A stretch of 64,000 nt of DNA from Buddleja alternifolia (lineage: Eukaryota; Streptophyta; Magnoliopsida; Lamiales; Scrophulariaceae), in contig CM033403.1 of assembly GCA_019426215.1 (NCBI GenBank), positions 37,254,733 to 37,318,732 of the forward strand, written 5' to 3'. Below the pieces are notes generated by a model. It made no database searches. It was not told where the DNA came from and saw nothing but the letters and a program-made list of their open reading frames with translations. Shown here in pieces: positions 48,701-58,872 of this stretch. The first letter of the stretch is position 1. Every line of letters starts with the position of its first letter. Both the position numbers and the translations under genes were made by a program.

Positions 48701-49505
48701 TCGGACAAAGAATAAACAAGAGAAGAATAATAAGCAAAGGGAGGCAATGAAGTAGGAGGAGCATTTTAGTTATATATAAGAAGATAATATACCTCAAATA
48801 ATCTGACAACGTTTGGATGTTTGAGGAGCTTTAAAGTGCCAATTTCCCTCTTTATCTGCAATCCTCCAAAATAATAATAACAATAAAAAGAATTTTGAGG
48901 TCAGCTAGAGCTCTTTCACACCAAACTCATAACTTATGAAGCCCCAGAAGAAGTAACAAGAATAATAATAATAATAAATTAATAAAGAAAGAGTGGAGGA
49001 TAGTATAGACAGAGATTACAGAAAGAAAAAGGAAAGGAAAGAAAACAGGAAGGTGCAATCAATCATAACATAATCATACACACACATATAGACATAGTAG
49101 TAAAAAATAAGAGAGAAGAATTTGTGCCAGTTACAGGTACTCACGGCAAATATATAATAATAAAGAGAATCTGGGATGATCCCTTGATTAAACATGGATG
49201 GATGAACAGATAAAGCAAAGTAGTAGTCATGATGATCGTAAGGGGAACCCAACCTGATCGGTGAGGTTGAGGTGGAGAATTGTGCTCTTGTGGAGGATCT
49301 TGATGGCAAAGGGTTGACCAGTTTCAAGGTTTGTGGCGTACTTTACTTTTCCGAAATTGCCCTCTCCCAGAGTTCTTCCCAACTCGTACTTGTTCCCCAA
49401 TCGTATTCCACTCTTCCTCCTCCTCCTCTGCTGCTGCTGCACCAAGATCTCTGCTTCTTCTTCTTCTTCTTCTTCTTCTTTCCTTGCGTGTTGTAAAAGT
49501 ACCAT
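45735..49505 (-). CDS. CIPK1: CBL-interacting protein kinase, CIPK1-like
   Basis: SnRK3 Ser/Thr kinase that calcium-loaded CBL proteins recruit for salt, drought and ABA responses. Twelve exons in gene order: 49254-49505, 48793-48855, 47658-47729, 47465-47572, 47291-47371, 47032-47211, 46715-46936, 46523-46627, 46291-46407, 46072-46134, 45905-45979, 45735-45809, giving 470 residues. Visible are the P-loop GEGNFGKV, Lys69 (FAIKI), HRDLK (D163), DFG (181-183), activation-loop [11 protein letters not shown] (208-210), NAF (341-343) and the C-terminal PP2C-interaction segment ([10 protein letters not shown]). [18 protein letters not shown] and QHFR with an acidic insert after the kinase domain point to CIPK1. 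The N-terminus is longer than in Arabidopsis (444 residues) and has a run of nine or so Glu from a GAA/CTT repeat. Complete by sequence. Confidence 0.95.
49457..49481 (-). repeat. CTT/GAA repeat encoding Glu run in CIPK1
   Basis: A trinucleotide repeat inside exon 1 that encodes consecutive Glu residues near position 9-17. It is a length-variable coding microsatellite. Confidence 0.8.
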
Positions 49506-49629
49506 AATAATACTACTACTAATCTTCCTTCACAAATTTAAAAACCTTCAATACGAATTGAGAATATACACACACAGGGATTTTACGTTACAACTTTGAT
49601 CGAGTCTGTCTCTCCCTAGTAGCAGGCAG

Positions 49630-49662
<33 letters not shown>

Positions 49663-51768
49663 GATTGGATTGTGGTCGTGGTGGGTTGCTCACCAACACC
49701 TAATTAACTTGTGTGCAATATTAACTTCTCTCCCCGTCCTTTAAATACGCGCGAGCGACTATGATTTCATATGTGTCCTCAGCTTTCCAAACTGTTGAAA
49801 CGCTATTATTCCAACATTCGCGTCTCGCAAACCCAATTTGACCTCCAACTCTCGTAAATAAATAAAACAAACACATAATAATAATAATAATAATAATAAT
49901 AATATGTAACATTCACACATATATATTTAAGGAAAAAATACACACACACCCCTCTCACTTATTGTGTAGCTACTAAAGCCTCTCACTTATTTCAAAATTA
50001 TCAACACGCCCCTTAATGCTACAAATTTTTTACATCTACACTCCCATATGTATTTTAAATTTCTTACAATGTTACCGATGTAAACCTTATACATACACCC
50101 TTCATAGGTGCGTTTATAATTTTCAATAAGTGAAAAGTAATTTTGATAATTACAAATTAAGTTAGGGGCCTGTGTGTCATTTTCTCTCTATTTAAAGTTT
50201 AAAACATGAATTCTATTGCGTGCGGCTGGTGCAAACCATAAAATACTACTATTATCCTTTCTCGGATAAGAATAAATCATATCCAAAATGAATTGACATT
50301 GTATGGTATCTGAACATGTAGGAAATATAATTGGGTACCCTACAATACCTATATAATAATACCCCTAAAATACCGTTTTCCTTAACCTATACTCTTAAAC
50401 TTTATAGAGAGATTTAAGTACATTTTCCGGTGTTCACGTTGACATATACATATGTGTATATATATAAATATATAATTTATCTATTCTACCTACCTATATA
50501 TATAATATATGCATATTATCTTTGTCGACGTCCATATCGATGCATCAATGCAATTAAAGTTGATTACGTGTATATAGGGTGGAGACTAAAATTAAAATAT
50601 TTTGAGGCCGCATCGATCATTGAATTGTTGAGAATTTCGAACTAGTCAACCTTGGGTTCATGTGTTATTATTAATTATACCAACAAATTCAACACAGTTG
50701 ATAAATAGTTGAGTTACTTAAGTATACTGTTCAAAGTTCAATTCCTGACCGTGTATATGGAAAAGACTTCGTTGTTAGAAGAGCTAAAATCCTTTTCGGT
50801 GATCTCTATGCCTCGAAAAAATTAATCTCCTACGTCGAATTGAAAAAACCCTTATAAAACAGTATTATTAATTATATTGTTGCCTGCACAAAACATAATT
50901 AAGACCGGGCAAGCAAGCACGTGTGAAGATATAAACCTATTTTGGCATGTGGGAAATCACATTTTAAAATACCTAAGTAGTTATCTTAATCGACTGTACA
51001 AAAGTAATCATAAGAGATTTGACAATCAAGACCTTGTATCATTGTGTGTTTTGCTGCTACTTCTCCCCAAAATGGACCTAGTCAAATTTACCCCTTACAT
51101 ACATGTCATGTGCTAAACGGTGTTTTTTTAGTATTAAAGAAAGTCCTTCGCGTAAATTGCTTTGAATGGGTAAATTAATCATTTATCCTCGAGGATCCGA
51201 CATTAATCCTTTTATACATACTAATTGATGTTTGAACACGCAAGGTTACGTACGTGTATGTCCAATGTGATCAACGCAAAATTGCCATCAGTTTGGAACC
51301 TCTGTGTTAAACACACCATTATTATTATGACTGTTGAGTACAGCTTAATTATTTTATTTCCTAAACTATACATTAGGAATCACATGACTTAGCGTAGATA
51401 AGGAGAAGAGGGATTTTTTATGATGGACCGGGAGTAACGCTCCTTGTGTTCATCTCTTTCACACTGAGATGTACTGTGTGTGGACCCCATATACACAGTT
51501 ATGTGAAAGGGATAGAAACAATGGTACACCTTGAAATAACACTCTCCGGTATACCATAAAATTATCCAAAGAAGAGCTAGGTGATCACTCGCGTCATCAG
51601 CAAAACAGCTAAAATTTGCTTCAAAATACAAACGTAGGGAATACACACACACACATATATATATGCATGTAAAATCAAATACAAAAACAAAAAATGCAGA
51701 AACACAAGCAGCAACTAAACAGGCAGGCAGGCAGGTAGACAACTAAAAATGGATCATCACTGATCAAT
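49506..51768. other. Intergenic region upstream of CIPK1
   Basis: The CIPK1 5' region has a (GAT)n run (about 49634-49661) and an (AAT)n run (about 49878-49904). A small MULE-type MITE lies at 49931-50186. The rest is A+T-rich. Near 50700-50760 there is a weak tRNA-like motif (AAGTTCAATTCC) that could be old SINE debris. The last part holds the LEA gene 3' UTR. No other gene seen. Confidence 0.5.
49931..50186. mobile_element. Small MULE-type MITE
   Basis: A 256-bp element with ends GGAAAAAATACACACAC and, as complement, GAGAAAATGACACACAG. Flanks TATATTTAA (49922-49930) and TCTATTTAA (50187-50195) form a 9-bp duplication with one change. No coding. Confidence 0.6.
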
Positions 51769-53558
51769 TTATAGCTCATCATCATGATCAGCTCGACTGG
51801 TAATTATATCATCCTTAATCTCCCGAGACTTGTCCTTCGCCGCTTCGATATTGGATGTAATCATATCCTTAGCTGAGTCATAAGTCTCTCCAGTTTTGCC
51901 TTTGGCAGCTTCGTACCCTTCCTTGGCTTTCTCCTTGGCCCAGCTTAAATGCTCTTCTGCTTTAGCTTCTCCCTCCCCTGCAATCTCTTCCGTTTTCTCC
52001 TTAGCTTGCCCCGTCCTTTTATAAGCCTCTTCTGCCATCTCGCTCATCACTTCTTTTGTCTCCCTAGCTTTCTCTGCACTCTTTTCCTTGGCCTCCCCTG
52101 CCTTCTCCGATACCTTTCGCCTTGCCTCTTCACCCGCCTCATATGCCTTCTCTTTTCCCTCCCCTGATTTCTCTTCTGCACTCGTCTTTATATCCCCTGC
52201 CCTCTCTCCAGCGTATTCTCCAGCTCCTGCACCTCATCTCACTCAATATATATTGTACCCCACACACACACACATATATGGATTTATTATGTGTATATGA
52301 GCAACAGTGTTAGATATTATTATTGTTTTTCTAATTAGATTATTATTATTATTGCTTTCCTAGTTAGATTAGTATTCTTAATACCTTATTTATCTTTTAC
52401 CTTCTTTATAGTTTAGGATTTTCTTGTATTCTTTTTCTATTGTAACTCTATAAATATATGTTACTCAATAATACAAATTTTCTACGGGATTTTCTCTAAT
52501 CTAACATGGTATCGAGCTAAAGGGTTTTTCTTTCAACCCTCATGATCATTCGCTTCCGCCAGCCTTTACCATCGCGTTCCCGTCCGACTTCCTATATACT
52601 TTTTTTTCTCTTTTTGTTCTTCCTTCACTATGGTGAATCTTTTGTAATTTAGTTTGGATTTAGCAACCTATTTTTATCTTTTTCGTGTTTTAGCGGCTGC
52701 CGTCTTTAATTTTGTTAGTTGCCGCTGCTCACCCTTGAGAAACAAGGATTTGGAGTCACTGCCTTATTTAATGATTTTCAGACGAAACTGCTCCACATTG
52801 AGAAGCGTCTTCGTTGAACCGCCGTCTTATTTAATGATTTCTAGACAAAACTGTTCCACCTTGAGAAACGTATTCGTCAAAATCTCTCTACTAAGCATTC
52901 TTTATGCCCGAACTATCGTAACATCTTTTCTCGGTTTTTAATTCAGTCTCAATATTCAAGACTTTCACGTTTCGACTGCGAGGAAGTGTTAGATATTATT
53001 ATTGCTTTCCTAATCAGATTATTATTATTATTACTTTCATAGTTAGACTAGTATTCTTATTACCTTATTTATCTTTTACCTTCTTTATAATTTAGAATTT
53101 TCTTATATTCTCTCTCTTGTAACTCTATAAATATGTTACTCAATAATACAAATTTTTTACGAAATTTTCTCTAATTTAACAAATAGCACTAATTAATGTA
53201 TTGTGGTATGTAGAGAGACTAAAAAATTACCTGTAGCTGCGTCGGTGATTTTATCTTTGCTTTTTTTTGGGGCATGAATGGTGGAATCAGAGCCTTGCTT
53301 AGCTGCCTCCTTGGCTTCATCAGCCTTAAGGCCAAGGCCCTCAGAAATCTTTTCCTTGGCCCATTCAGTCCACGATTCGGAACTCTCTTTAGTTTCCTTG
53401 GCTGTTTCAGCTGCCTTTTCTCCGGCGCTCTCGGTCTCGGTCTCAGTCTTGGATTTGGCCACATCACCTTTCTGATCATGCTCGTCTTCCGCGGTGGTCA
53501 TTGCTAGCACCACCAAGACCACACACACAACCACAAAAACTACTCTTTTCGTCCTCAT
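51769..53558 (-). CDS. LEA_4-type late embryogenesis abundant protein, secretory
   Basis: Hydrophilic desiccation-protection protein. Two exons, 53231-53558 and 51769-52226, give 261 residues. The start is MRTKRVVF, which opens a classical signal peptide (hydrophobic VVVCVVLVVLA, residues about 8-20). The mature part is Ala/Lys/Glu-rich with 11-residue-like repeats (EKAGEAKEKSAEKA, AKEKAKEGYEAAKGK), typical of LEA_4 amphipathic helices. The last residues are HDDEL: DDEL resembles the K/HDEL retrieval signal, so ER residence is likely. The one intron (52227-53230) contains a TRIM. ABRE-like ACGTGGC sites lie upstream. It appears to correspond to At3g17520 by position and type. A longer upstream in-frame Met exists but would bury the signal peptide. 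Confidence 0.9.
52308..53181 (+). mobile_element. TRIM element in LEA intron
   Basis: Two direct repeats of 199 and 195 bp (52308-52506 and 52987-53181) start TGTTAGATATTATTATTG and end in AACA. The first is followed by TGGTATCGAGC, an initiator-Met primer site, and the second is preceded by a purine tract GCGAGGAAG. The 480-bp interior has no gag or pol; it contains an imperfect repeat of about 60 bp. Flanks AACAG (52303-52307) and AATAG (53182-53186) look like a 5-bp duplication with one change. It is a terminal-repeat retrotransposon in miniature or a deletion derivative of a copia element. Confidence 0.82.
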
Positions 53559-53777
53559 TAAATCTGGATGATCACTCACTGACTTAAAGTTACAAGCACA
53601 AGCACAAGCACAACTAACGCCGCTACCACAAGCAATACCCACATATGCGGCATGCAGATTTATATACGTGTCGACGCTGCTCAATTATGGTTTGGATAGG
53701 GAATTCGAGCAAGATTACCAATCCGGCTGGCTAGTGGAACAAGGTATACATATTATGCTCAGATTGCAGCTGGGAGA

Positions 53778-53779
<2 letters not shown>

Positions 53780-53822
<43 letters not shown>
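53780..53822 (+). repeat. (AT)n microsatellite
   Basis: About 21 AT units upstream of the LEA gene, between its ABRE-like sites and the start codon. Confidence 0.9.
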
Positions 53823-53829
<7 letters not shown>

Positions 53830-53910
53830 ACATCGTAGTGGAGGTGGGATTGAGTTTGGACTTTGGAGGTTGGAGGGAGTAGGAGAAGACATGTGGCAGG
53901 GTGGCTCCGA

Positions 53911-53917
53911 ACGTGGC
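53911..53917 (+). promoter_or_regulatory. ABRE-like element upstream of LEA gene
   Basis: ACGTGGC, the consensus abscisic-acid response element, lies about 355 bp upstream of the LEA start codon (gene on minus strand). A second ACGT core, CCACGTAT, is at 53949-53956. Paired ABREs fit ABA and seed-stage induction of LEA genes; this is inferred from sequence only. Confidence 0.5.
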
Positions 53918-53956
53918 AAACAAGTAGACTCTGCTCCATGTTCATTTCCACGTATC

Positions 53957-54767
53957 CCTCTTTCTTCCACTTCTACTTTATCTAATCGCTACCGACTTTG
54001 ATTATCCAAAAAAAAAATTGCTACCGACTTACTCGATATGATCAAACACCAAAATTAGGCTTCAAATTAAAGCATTAGACCCAAAGAAAAATATATTAAA
54101 TATACATTTGTCATCTATAAAAATAAATGGTCATCCAAATTATCCAAAAACAACAAAACAATAAGAGATCAATTGGGTGTCTATCGGCTATCATCATATT
54201 TTACACTTCTGGATACGAAAATACGTACACGATACAATATGAATATGAAATACGACAAGTCTTAAAATTTAAAATATAATACGTTGATGATACATTTATG
54301 TATATACATTTATAATATTTAAAAATATATTTCATTTAATAGATTCATTTATTTAAATAAAATTTTGTCTAATTTTTTAAATTTCTTTGTTAGTTGTTTA
54401 ACTATTAAGTTTTAATCTTTAACAAAAGATTGAAAATATTATCTACTTTCCTAATTTAGTGCAAAAAGTATTGTTTTAATAGATTCATTTATTTAAATAA
54501 AATTTTGTCTAATTTTTTAAAATTTCCTTGTTAGTTTAACTTTTAAGTTTTAATCTTTAACAAAAGATTGAAAATATTATCTATTTTTCTAATTTTGTGC
54601 AAAAAGTATTGTATAATATCAAAATTATACTCCGCCTAGTATTGAAAGAGTGTAAGATACTTCAAATCTTGTATCGGATATGATATCCAGAATTTTCTCT
54701 TTTCTTTTCATTTTCAAGATTCAAAAATGTTTCGAACAAGGTATCAAGGAGTATCCGTAGTGGATAC
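53957..54767. other. Intergenic DNA between LEA promoter and solo LTR
   Basis: A+T-rich, gene-free. It contains a 140-bp tandem duplication (54341-54614) and repeated ATACGA-type words on both sides of the solo LTR, so the LTR probably inserted into an older repeat. Confidence 0.5.
54341..54614 (+). repeat. 140-bp tandem duplication
   Basis: Two adjacent copies, each starting AGATTCATTTATTTAAATAA and ending near GCAAAAAGTATTGT, differ at scattered bases. No coding content. Confidence 0.85.
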
Positions 54768-56251
54768 TGATGGTCCCAAGTGACATACAAAAGGGTCTAG
54801 AAGGGGGAGGGTTAAATAGACCCTGAAATCTTTTTCGACTTTAAAAAATTCGTATCACTTTTAAAGATTTGAACGCTTTGAGTGTTGGGTGAGGCGCTAC
54901 AATAAAGATAACTTAGACTTAGTAATTTTAGCAATTTACCAAAGTAAGGTAAAGATTAGATCGCTTAATCAGGGTTAGCACAGCGGAAATGATTTTAAAG
55001 CTTTAGCGTTCGTTTTGGTTAAATAGTCGCTTAACCGTTTTACTTGTCTTTTTCAGAATAAATGATAGAATATAAAGTAAGACAATAAGATAGTAAATAA
55101 CACAAGAATTTGTAAGGTTCACTTGGTGATGTAATTCCAGTTACGTCCTTCTTCTCTTTGGACACTTGGAGGAATTCTACTAAATTGATTATCGAAGGAT
55201 CACACAGAGGCTTCTACAAAATAGAGGAAGGGATGATGATCTTGGGCTCCTTGCTCACACAGACTTTAGCACCAATGAAGATCTTCACCAACAAGTTTCT
55301 CTCACTCAGAAATACTACTTGTAGAGTCAACAACTTCTTGACACATATAGATGAGGTTGAGGATTTTGGTCACGGGTTTGTTTGATTTTAGGAAGTTCAA
55401 ACAACTTAGGATATCTCAATAATAGTGTATGGTTCCTCTTTGAAGATGTTTGAGATACTGCCTGGAATGTATATAAAAAGTTTGGAAGAATTTTGGCTAT
55501 GGAGTTTCTAAGCTTTTCTTGAGAAAGTATTTCAGCAAAGTTTTGAATTTCTTGTGTAAGTATGTGTTATATTTAGAGTTTGCTGAGGTAAGGTATTTAT
55601 AGGCATTGTCTTGGGATTTGTCCGTTGGACACATGTAGGTGCGTGCCTCTCACGAGCGAGTGAGTCGTGCCATTTCTCTAACATTCCTGAAATCCTGCTG
55701 CACTGATTTGATGTGGCAGGTTTGAACTCTGAAATTCTGACAGTCTAAGCCAGTAGGTAACTTGCTCCGTATACAATCCGTCCTTATCACATTTAATGCT
55801 CTTATTAAGCATTTAATGCATTTGAATTTATTTTCCGTTGGAAATAAATGCCTCGTTAAATGATTGCATTTAAGTCCTTAGTGACCTCGGAATTTATTTC
55901 AGGTGAATCTGATCTTCTTGCACTTGAGTGCTTTGAGCGCTTGATTCATGCATCTTGAAACAGTCCATAGCGATTGGCAGTCGCTTAAGACAAAATCTTC
56001 ATCTTCGCTTGACTTCAGACTCTGATCTTCAACTTCATCTCTAATAGATTCACCTAGAATTCTACTAGCGACTTGGTATCCAATACTTAGTCTAAAATCT
56101 ACAAAGATAAAAATTACAAGCCTAGCAAGATTACAAACTTTCAAATGCTTATACAATTGTTCTATGAAAACATAAACTTACATTCTTTTGAGGTCTAACA
56201 TAAAATCCTATCTTGTCAATATCAAAACATCTAACATGAAATTTCTTAACA
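54768..56251 (-). mobile_element. Solo LTR of a SIRE-type element
   Basis: A 1484-bp LTR related to 13342-15018 but diverged. On the minus strand it runs from TGTTAAGAAATTTCATG to GGGACCATCA. A perfect 5-bp duplication GATAC flanks it (54763-54767 and 56252-56256), so it formed by recombination between the LTRs of one inserted element. A TATA box (complement of 55594-55603) matches the one in the full-length copy. Confidence 0.9.
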
Positions 56252-56336
56252 GATACGCATATGATACGAATACAATACGCACGAGACCATTTATAGGAAT
56301 ATCAGTGCATCATAGCATAAAAGGTGATTCAAAATT

Positions 56337-57258
56337 GGGATAATTACACTGACCTCCCCTGATGAATGAGCCAATTACAGCCCCCCTCTCCTCAACTATA
56401 CGTAATTACAAACAGCTTCCCTCCATCAACATCCGTCGTACAATTTGCCCCCTTCGTTAACTTTTTAAAGAAAAATCATTGTTAAAAAAATTCATAAATC
56501 CAATTTTACTTTACATTGACTTTATCTGAGAGTTTAGGCTATGTTTGAATGTGTTTTTATTTCATTTTCAACCGTCATTTTCTAAAATGTATGGGAGAAT
56601 GAGTTTTTTTATTTTCGTGTGAAAATATAGGCATGTTTGGTTGTGTTTCTGAAATTTGTTGGAATTGATGAATTGATGATGTATGAAATGATTGAATTAG
56701 TTAAAAGTAATGATTATGTGAATAATATATATAAAATAATAGGTAATAATATATTGATTAAATATATTTATAAGTAAAAATGATAAAAATTGATCCTGAA
56801 AAGAGCATTAAAAATATTCAAAATGGGTCTTAAAATGTGCATGTGCCTATGAAGATTAAAACCAGGTATTTTATTCCACTATAGCACCACAATTGTTGCC
56901 GAAAATGTGGACTTTTAGAAGGAGATGTGAGAGAAAGAAAAATGTGAGTGTGATTTGATAAAGTGAAACGTAGTTATTGGAGAATGTGAATGTGAAAATA
57001 AAAATAAATTTATTTTCAGATAAAAATGATGTAAAGTGTGTATTTTCATTTTCAAATGAGATTTAAAATGAAAATATGGATTAGAAATCACAAACAAACA
57101 TAGCCTTAGTATTTCATAAAAGCTGACTTCATTTCATGTATTCCCTTAGATTTTTGGATGATTACTTAGAGACAGGGGAGGTCTTTGTAATTATGCATAG
57201 TTGAGGGAAAGGGGCTGTAATTAGCCCACTTATTAGGGGAGGCCAGTGTAATTATCCC
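56337..57258. mobile_element. MULE-like MITE with long inverted repeats
   Basis: The left end GGGATAATTACACTGACC and the complement of the right end GGGATAATTACACTGGCC pair for about 100 bp, including CTCCCCT and CTAATTACAGCCCC words. A clear target duplication is not seen (TTCAAAATT versus TTAATAGTT). A second MITE sits inside. Confidence 0.6.
56537..57105. mobile_element. Tourist-like MITE nested in the MULE-like MITE
   Basis: A 569-bp element with ends GGCTATGTTTG… and …CAAACATAGCC, flanked by TTA on both sides (56534-56536 and 57106-57108), as expected for PIF/Harbinger MITEs. No coding. Confidence 0.7.
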
Positions 57259-57996
57259 TTAATAGTTTGTTATGGAATGGACTAGTTACCCGGCCGGTTA
57301 CTAGACATGCTATGGCCGGCATGTGTTTGGTTATGGTCATTTTTTCTCTTTTTAGTTTCTTTATGGTAATATTATTAGATCGTGCAGGTTCTAATATTCA
57401 AAAGGATGGTGGATGAAGAGATGATTATACCATCTCGCTTGTAATGGTATCATAATTCACCAAGCTATGTTAGATCGAGTGTAGGATTTAATTATGAGTC
57501 AAAAGCGGTTATAGCTTGGTCGGGGGATAACGGATTGGATGGTAAACTAACGACATATTGAGCGCCCCCCCCCCCAATGCCATTTGTTAAAGCTACAAGA
57601 CGAATCTTTCAACTAAACTTGGAGCAAGATAATTCACTTTCTTGAGCCTTCAAAATCAATACATACTGCAATATCAACTGTTAATTTGAATTACTATGCA
57701 CTGCAGCATCCCCAACCTAATGCTTATTACTGTCAATTTCCAAGTTAAAATCTAGCAGCAAAGTTCGAGTGATGGCCACCGAGATTAAAAAGAAAAGCAA
57801 CTTCAAACACAACTGCCTGCTTTCTGGAATAGAAACTAAACTAGCAAACATTCACAACAACTCAAACCCAAAACTAATATAACTAAAAATCTGCAAGTCT
57901 TCTCAGTTTTGATGACAGTCCAACAGTGTACCCATTGTGTCCTTTGGGGACAAATAGCAACATCTCAACTACAATGGAAAGCTAGATTCCAAAACC
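57259..57996. other. Intergenic DNA downstream of transposase-derived gene
   Basis: A+T-rich, with a C run at about 57567-57577. It may hold the 3' UTR of the MUSTANG-like gene if the optional last exon is used. No gene seen. Confidence 0.45.
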
Positions 57997-58078
57997 TCAA
58001 GTGCTCTCTTCAGCTTCATCAATTGCCAGCCCTCCTGTCAGAACAGGAATTTCTGCTTCCTCAATCCCGTTCACCTTG
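57997..58078 (-). other. Possible alternative last exon of MUSTANG-like gene
   Basis: The main exon ends TGC AAG TAA, and AAGTAAGT contains a strong donor (AA|GTAAGT). After a long pyrimidine tract there is an acceptor GGACAG before 58078. The following 82 bp keep the frame and encode KVNGIEEAEIPVLTGG, ending at TGA (57997-57999). This would replace the last Lys and extend the protein by 27 residues. It is an inference from splice signals only. Confidence 0.35.
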
Positions 58079-58872
58079 CTGTCCAAAGAATCAAAATCAG
58101 GGCAAGAAGAAAAGAAAAAAGGAAAAAAAAACAATGCTAATCAGTCCCAGAAGAAAACGAATCAAGTTTTTAGCGACTGTACTCTGTTACATGTGGTACT
58201 CTTATTTACATCATCAACGATATCCATCTAGATTATGGAATAGTTAAGATTTAGTCACAACCAAATCATTAGAACCCTATGTGAGACAATGTGTGTCTTT
58301 GAAATTAAAAAAAAAAAGTACATATAATAAGCCTAAAAAAGATCTTTTCGAGCATGTCGCAACCAAGTAAAAATAAACTTGATTTGTCTTTGATTTAAGA
58401 CTTCAAACATAAGGCAACGCTACATGATTAGAAGATTATTCTATTCTTTCTTCTATGGTCTAACGTATATTTAGCAATATAAGATTACAAGAAATGACTA
58501 TGACGCAACACATGTGATTACATACACATTTAAAACGGGAACTCACATATAAAAGGTAATCCAAGTACCAGTGGAACAAATACAAACAAGGAAAATGAAA
58601 GACTTCCGCACATGAATGGTTGTGCTTAAGTATCTATATATGAATCCCAACAGAAATATAAACAACAGTCACCGAATACCAATATAATCAACCATTTCCT
58701 TCCAATGACTCCCCAGGAGTCATGCAGTGTGTCAGAGAAACCAACATCACATATACGTAATAGAAGCACAAGTTAAGACAAGTAGCACGTATACGAAATG
58801 TAAAAAGATCTAGCGATCCTGATCAACACTACTCAGTAACTTTATTGAAGAGAATTTGTTGTTAAACAAAAC

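Noticed and set aside
50640..50850. Possible SINE with B-box-like AAGTTCAATTCC
   Set aside because: No A tail or target duplication found; too weak to call.
53559..53684. Upstream in-frame start for the LEA protein
   Set aside because: It would place about 42 residues before the signal peptide; the start at 53558 gives a standard secretory N-terminus.
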